Origin: an uncultured bacterium
Lineage (GTDB): Bacteria > Actinomycetota > Coriobacteriia > Coriobacteriales > Coriobacteriaceae
DNA length: 25,651 nucleotides
NCBI GenBank assembly: GCA_905215725.1
Contig: CAJMRD010000024.1
Coordinates: forward strand, 1-25,651
Reading direction: 5' to 3'
Position 1 is the stretch's first letter. Each line of letters opens with the position of its first letter. Positions 21,942 through 25,651 of the stretch are shown in pieces. A model generated the notes under the pieces. The model was not told where the DNA came from, did no database searches, and saw only the letters and a program-made list of their open reading frames with translations. The position numbers were made by a program, and so were the translations under genes.

Positions 21942-23291
21942 CTACTCCACAACATGGCCGATAAGCTCATAGCAGAAGCTATCGGTAAACTCGACCGTCA
22001 GAATATCGCCCACAGATGCCTCGCTGGCATCCAGATGCACCGCGCCATCGGAATCAGGCGCCTGGAACCAGGCATGTCCGATCAGCTCGGCGCCGTCCTC
22101 GGTCTCTTCGATACCGTCGACAATCACCTGGGCGCGCTCGCCCACATGTGCGGCAGTTGCAGCAAAACCGAGCGACTCGGCCAGGTCCATGGCCTCCTGG
22201 GCGCGCTCGAGCTTGACCTCTTCGTCGACCTGGCCCTCCATCTTGGCGGCCAGGCTGCCCTCCTCCTGCGAGTAGGCAAAGACGCTCGTGTAGTCGAAGC
22301 CGACGGTGTCCATAAAGTCGATAAGGTCGCGGAACTCGTCGTCGGTCTCGGTCGGGAAGCCGACCATGGCCGTGGAACGGATCACGATGCCGGGGATGCG
22401 CTCACGCAGATCGCGGAACAGGTCCTCGAGCTCCTGGCGCGAACCGGAGCGACGCATGGCCTTAAGGATGCGTGCGTCGCAGTGCTGCACGGGGATATCG
22501 ATATAGGGTAGCACCTCGGGGGTATCGCGAATCGTCTCGATAAGCTCGTCGGTCATGCCCTCGGGCTGCAGGTAGAGAACACGGACCCAGACGTTCTGCG
22601 GGCGCACGGCCTCGGCGACGGCATGCAGCAGCTGCGCCAGATTGCGCGGAGAGCCCTCGGTGGCGTCTTCGTCGGCAAAGTCGGTGCCCCAAATACCCGT
22701 GTCCTGGCCGATCAGCACGATCTCGCGCACACCGCCGGCAACCAGGTCGCGTACCTCGGAGATAATGCTCTCGGCATTGCGCGAATGATAGCGACCGCGA
22801 ATATAGGGGATCATGCAGAAGCTGCAGAAGCGGTTGCAGCCATCGGAAATCTTGACGTAAGCAACAGCGCCCTCGACAGTGCGCTTGACTTGCGGAATAT
22901 AGGCAGCGATCTCACGCTCGACACCCAGCACGCCATCGATGACCGCCACGATGCCGTCCTCCTCGTCGGCCTTCACAAAGGCAGCGACCTCGGGCAGCTC
23001 GTCAGGCAGGTCGTCGCCATAGCGCGACGGCACACAGCCGCACATGACGATGGGACAAGAACGAACGCCGTCCTGAACCTCGTTGGCGAGCTCGAGCGTG
23101 GTCTCGATGCTCTCGGACGTTGCGGAGGCGAGGAACGAGCATGTATTGACGATGGCGATATCGGCATCCTGTGGGTCGAATGCCTCCTCGTAGCCCGCGG
23201 CGGTCAAAAGAGAACGCATGCGGTCGGTGTCAACCTCGTTCTTAGCGCACCCGAGGGTGATGTAGAGCACGGAGCCCAACGGTGTATCCAT
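21942..23291 (-). CDS. rimO: Ribosomal protein S12 methylthiotransferase RimO
   Basis: This radical-SAM enzyme methylthiolates the conserved aspartate of ribosomal protein S12. In the 449-aa protein the auxiliary cluster cysteines are Cys15 (LGCAKNEVD, the RimO-specific form), Cys51 (NTCSF) and Cys86 (CGC). The radical-SAM triad is Cys152, Cys156 and Cys159 (GCNRFCSFC). A TRAM domain ends the protein. The LGCAKNEVD and NTCSF motifs separate it from MiaB. The ATG at 23291 lies about 12 nt after AAAGGA, a long spacing, so initiation may be weak. It sits between yajQ and pgsA on one strand. Confidence 0.96.
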   Translation of the reverse strand: MDTPLGSVLYITLGCAKNEVDTDRMRSLLTAAGYEEAFDPQDADIAIVNTCSFLASATSESIETTLELANEVQDGVRSCPIVMCGCVPSRYGDDLPDELPEVAAFVKADEEDGIVAVIDGVLGVEREIAAYIPQVKRTVEGAVAYVKISDGCNRFCSFCMIPYIRGRYHSRNAESIISEVRDLVAGGVREIVLIGQDTGIWGTDFADEDATEGSPRNLAQLLHAVAEAVRPQNVWVRVLYLQPEGMTDELIETIRDTPEVLPYIDIPVQHCDARILKAMRRSGSRQELEDLFRDLRERIPGIVIRSTAMVGFPTETDDEFRDLIDFMDTVGFDYTSVFAYSQEEGSLAAKMEGQVDEEVKLERAQEAMDLAESLGFAATAAHVGERAQVIVDGIEETEDGAELIGHAWFQAPDSDGAVHLDASEASVGDILTVEFTDSFCYELIGHVVE

Positions 23292-23318
23292 GTTGGAGAG
23301 CAGTCCTTTCGAATGATA

Positions 23319-23816
23319 TTAGCGGTAGTTGGTGAACTGCAGCGGCTGGCCGTAGTCCTGGTCGCGCAGGAACTGGATCACGGTCTGCAACGCGTCCTTC
23401 GAAGCAGAGGAAACACGCAGCTTGTCGGCCTCGATAGTCACCTTGACCTTGAGCTTTTGGTCCTTGATGTCCTTGTTGATCTTCTTGGCGGTCGCCTGGT
23501 CGATACCCTCGACGATATGGCCGAGCACGCGCACGGTGCCGCCCGTTGCCGCCTGCGGAGCATCCCACGAGACAGCCTTGAGGTCGATGCCGCGCTTGAT
23601 GAGCTTGGAGCTCAGCACGTCGATAATCTGCTTGGAGACAAAGTCGGCCGGGGCGTTGATCGTAAAGAGCTTGTCGCCCTTCGAAAGCTCGATCGTGGCG
23701 CCGGAATCCTTCAGGTCATAGCGCTGGGAAATCTCGCGCGTGGTTTGCTGGAAGGCGTTGTCGACCTCTTGCATGTTGACCTCGGACACGACGTCGAAGC
23801 TGGAATCTTTAGCCAT
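23319..23816 (-). CDS. yajQ: YajQ family nucleotide-binding protein
   Basis: This is a 165-aa cytosolic protein of the YajQ/DUF520 family. Some members bind cyclic di-GMP and act with transcription factors; others bind tRNA or GTP, and the role in Gram-positives is unsettled. The family N-terminus (MAKDSSFDVVSEVNMQEVDNA cut here), the QRYDLKDSGATIE stretch and the C-terminal QFLRDQDYGQPLQFTNYR are diagnostic. ATG at 23816 has GAAAGGA 6 nt upstream. Neighbours are the RodZ-like gene upstream and rimO downstream. No diguanylate cyclase gene is present in the window. Confidence 0.95.
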   Translation of the reverse strand: MAKDSSFDVVSEVNMQEVDNAFQQTTREISQRYDLKDSGATIELSKGDKLFTINAPADFVSKQIIDVLSSKLIKRGIDLKAVSWDAPQAATGGTVRVLGHIVEGIDQATAKKINKDIKDQKLKVKVTIEADKLRVSSASKDALQTVIQFLRDQDYGQPLQFTNYR

Positions 23817-23842
23817 GATGTTTCCTTTCGCGTACGAGCGGC

Positions 23843-25354
23843 TTAGTAGCTATCGTACGAATAGTCGGTAGAATCGGTGGGCGTCTGGCCGTCAGTTGCG
23901 GTATCGGCGCCATCCGTGGACTGGGCATCGGTGCCGTCGGTGGTGTCGGCACCATCGGTGGTGTCGGTACCATCAGAACTTTCACCATTCTCGGAATCAG
24001 ACGTCTCCTTCTTGGGAACGGTGATCGTCACACGCGCCACGCCCGAGGTCTTGGTATCGTAACGGACCTTTTCACCGTTCTTGGTAACGGTGACATCGGA
24101 AGGCTTGGACGTGGTGATCTCGATCGAGGACTCGGGCGAGTACTCCTGCTCAAAGGGGCCAGTCGCTTGGGCGCCATAGACCGACTTGCCGTCGACCTTG
24201 ACCTCAATCCACGCGGTCTTTCCCTTGGCAACGGAGACTTTGACCTTCGTGACCTCGTTCTCTTCCTTCTTGGCCGTCGTCTTGGTAGCGTCCGAATCAG
24301 TCGACTCATCCGTCGCCTCATCGGTGTCTTCGTCCTCGTCGACCGTTTCGGTCTTCTTAGAAGACTTCTTAGTCGTTGTCTTGGTGGCAGCGGGCGTCTC
24401 AGGCGTCGCCTCGGGCGCCGAGGAGCCGCAGCCGCGCAGAAGCACCACGATGAGCAGAATCAACAGCAGCGCAACGGCACCGATGCCCGCGTAGACGATA
24501 CGCGGATCGAGCCCGTTGTTTTGAGGAGTACGTGATCCGCCGCGTCCACGACTGGAACTGCTGCGGCCGCCTCCCTGAGGCATACGGCCACGATTGCTAT
24601 CGGATCGGCCGCGATAGCCACCCTGGCCCTGAAGGCTGTGCTGACCCGAGCGGGGCGCAAGTTCACCGCGGCCTTGATAGCCACGCTGGCCCGAACGCGG
24701 AGCCGAAGAGCGCTGGCCATACGGCTGCGACTGAGAACGAAGACGCGGCGTCACCTGCGTGGTATCGGCGTCCGCATAGCCGCCACGAGAGCGACCAGAA
24801 GAGACCCCACGGTAACCACGATTGGAATAGCCGCCATCTCCGTAGCCGACACGGGGATCGCGCGCCACACCGCGGGCAGCGGGAAGTGCACGGTCCTCGG
24901 GCATCGGCGTACTGCGGAACCGGTCACGCTGTGAGCGAATTTCCTCGCCCGAACCCGTCTCGGTAATATAACCGGCCTGCTGAGGACGCTGTACATAGCG
25001 GGTCGAACGACCGCCCTGAACCATCAGGAAGCGCCCGTTATCGACCGAGGAACGCGAATTGACGTAGCCGGCGGCGTCCTGAAAACGACCGCCCTGCTGC
25101 GACGTCTCGCGTTCGTATGCCATCAGGTCGTCAAAGTAGGCATTGACGACCTCGCGCGGATTGAGGCCCAAAAAGCGAGCATAGCTCGAAATCATGCCCT
25201 GCGCATAGCCGCGCGGCGGCATCGAAGCAAAGTTACCGGTCTCGAAAAACTCGATGATCTGCGGCCTGATTTTGATGGTGTTGGCGACCTGCTGAATGGA
25301 AAGGCCCATTCGGCGACGCTGCTCGAGCAGCATGTCACCAAAGTGTGCAGCCAT
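23843..25354 (-). CDS. RodZ-like cell-shape protein with Arg/Gly-rich linker
   Basis: This 503-aa protein has the RodZ layout: an N-terminal helix-turn-helix (about 3-75, LGLNPREVVNAYFDDLM), a cytoplasmic linker, one transmembrane helix (288-307), and an outer part with a DUF4115-like beta domain (about 370-450). RodZ anchors the MreB elongation machinery and helps rod shape. Unusually, residues 160-277 are disordered and rich in Arg, Gly, Ser and Tyr with RGG/GRG/RGY-type repeats, and the C-terminus (about 455-503) is an acidic Asp/Thr/Gly repeat. ATG at 25354 has GGAGGA 5 nt upstream and overlaps the ftsK stop (TGATG). The domain layout supports RodZ; an MreB partner is not visible here. 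Confidence 0.86.
   Translation of the reverse strand: MAAHFGDMLLEQRRRMGLSIQQVANTIKIRPQIIEFFETGNFASMPPRGYAQGMISSYARFLGLNPREVVNAYFDDLMAYERETSQQGGRFQDAAGYVNSRSSVDNGRFLMVQGGRSTRYVQRPQQAGYITETGSGEEIRSQRDRFRSTPMPEDRALPAARGVARDPRVGYGDGGYSNRGYRGVSSGRSRGGYADADTTQVTPRLRSQSQPYGQRSSAPRSGQRGYQGRGELAPRSGQHSLQGQGGYRGRSDSNRGRMPQGGGRSSSSRGRGGSRTPQNNGLDPRIVYAGIGAVALLLILLIVVLLRGCGSSAPEATPETPAATKTTTKKSSKKTETVDEDEDTDEATDESTDSDATKTTAKKEENEVTKVKVSVAKGKTAWIEVKVDGKSVYGAQATGPFEQEYSPESSIEITTSKPSDVTVTKNGEKVRYDTKTSGVARVTITVPKKETSDSENGESSDGTDTTDGADTTDGTDAQSTDGADTATDGQTPTDSTDYSYDSY
23929..23974 (-). repeat. 18-bp tandem repeats encoding an Asp/Thr/Gly tail
   Basis: Units like CGGTGGTGTCGGCACCAT repeat with small changes across this stretch. 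On the coding strand they give alternating TDG, TTDG and ADT-type residues in the C-terminus of the RodZ-like protein. Repeat number could change by slippage and alter tail length. Confidence 0.6.
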
Positions 25355-25651
25355 CAGAATCCTCCAAACTCACGATCTTCACGTGCCATCTCGGCGTCGA
25401 CAGATTCCAGCGCGGCAAGCCCCTCCTCGTCCAACAGGACCTCGCGCGGCTTGGAACCGTCGGGCGGTCCGACGACACCCTTTTCTTCCAGCATGTCCAT
25501 AATACGCCCGGCACGTGCATAGCCAACCTTCAGACGGCGTTGCAGGCCAGATGTGGAGCCAAGCTGCGATTCCACCACAATATGGGCGGCTTCCCAAATG
25601 AGAGGATCATCGTCTTGCGGCTCGGCGACTCCGGTGCGGACAATGCCGCCG
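25354..25651 (-). CDS. ftsK: DNA translocase FtsK, C-terminal fragment
   Basis: This is the last 98 codons of an FtsK-type protein whose 5' part lies beyond the right edge. The visible segment is the gamma winged-helix domain, which reads KOPS-like sequences on the chromosome: DPLIWEAAHIVVESQLG, then LQRRLKVGYARAGRIMDML and KGVVGPPDGSKPREVLL. The frame is open from the edge to TGA at 25356-25354. The motor domain is not in the window, so completeness cannot be judged. The stop overlaps the RodZ-like start by one base, suggesting an ftsK-rodZ transcript. Confidence 0.93.
   Translation of the reverse strand, partial: GGIVRTGVAEPQDDDPLIWEAAHIVVESQLGSTSGLQRRLKVGYARAGRIMDMLEEKGVVGPPDGSKPREVLLDEEGLAALESVDAEMAREDREFGGF

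Noticed and set aside
20805..22511. A 568-codon open frame on the + strand opposite cinA, pgsA and rimO
   Set aside because: It crosses three intact - strand genes, has no ribosome binding site of note and shows His/Arg/Gln-rich antisense composition.

Overview
The window reads as a chromosomal segment of a Gram-positive actinobacterium outside the mycolic-acid group. The best fit is class Coriobacteriia, probably Collinsella or a close relative. This rests on gene content and order, not on a database match. Actinobacterial core synteny is combined with genes more familiar from Bacillus and Clostridium (RNase Y, SpoVS, a YneA-like LysM protein). GarA/OdhI-like, FtsR-like, NrdR, LexA and HflX genes lie in an order close to the Mycobacterium nrdR-LysM-lexA...hflX-miaA-miaB...recX-recA...pgsA...ftsK block. 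Almost all sequence is intact coding DNA. I see no insertion sequence, CRISPR array, tRNA or rRNA.

Layout. (1) 1-327: gene-poor edge with a long inverted repeat and a predicted promoter. (2) 328-4122, + strand: a CDP-alcohol phosphatidyltransferase, a GarA/OdhI-like FHA protein, an FtsR-like MerR regulator, apt, and a secreted coiled-coil NlpC/P60 wall hydrolase ending at a strong terminator. (3) 4189-8351, more accessory: a DegV lipid-binding protein (+) and a convergent DUF1836 regulator (-), whose promoters share a near-identical dyad operator; then trxB (-) divergent from a MGDG-synthase/UgtP-like glycosyltransferase (+). (4) 8352-8817: a gene-free 466-bp interval between convergent genes, holding two and a half copies of a palindromic repeat and a bidirectional terminator. 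(5) 8818-10210, - strand: LysM/YneA-like protein, nrdR and dut. (6) 10214-11722: a shared control region with three LexA boxes, then lexA overlapped by a DUF1624 membrane acetyltransferase-like gene (+). (7) 11707-20493, - strand, in order of transcription: recA, recX, rny (own promoter), a GHKL ATPase, spoVS, miaB, miaA, hflX. (8) 20751-25651, - strand, in order of transcription: ftsK (partial), a RodZ-like protein, yajQ, rimO, pgsA, cinA/pncC, ending in a palindromic terminator before the recA promoter.

How the genes fit together. The SOS response is explicit: LexA boxes sit in the recA promoter and in the lexA/LysM divergent region, linking DNA damage to RecA, LexA and a probable division inhibitor. 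FtsK and the RodZ-like protein handle chromosome segregation and cell shape. PgsA, the first CDP-alcohol transferase, the glycosyltransferase and DegV concern membrane lipids. NrdR, Dut and Apt concern nucleotide pools. MiaA, MiaB, RimO, HflX and RNase Y act on tRNA, ribosomes and mRNA.

The most interesting unexplained signals are the DegV/DUF1836 shared operator, the palindromic repeats whose flanking arms differ between copies yet stay self-complementary, the RNase Y-GHKL ATPase-SpoVS operon in a presumably non-sporulating lineage, the Arg/Gly-rich disordered segment of the RodZ-like protein, and six helically phased CCAAA motifs upstream of recA.
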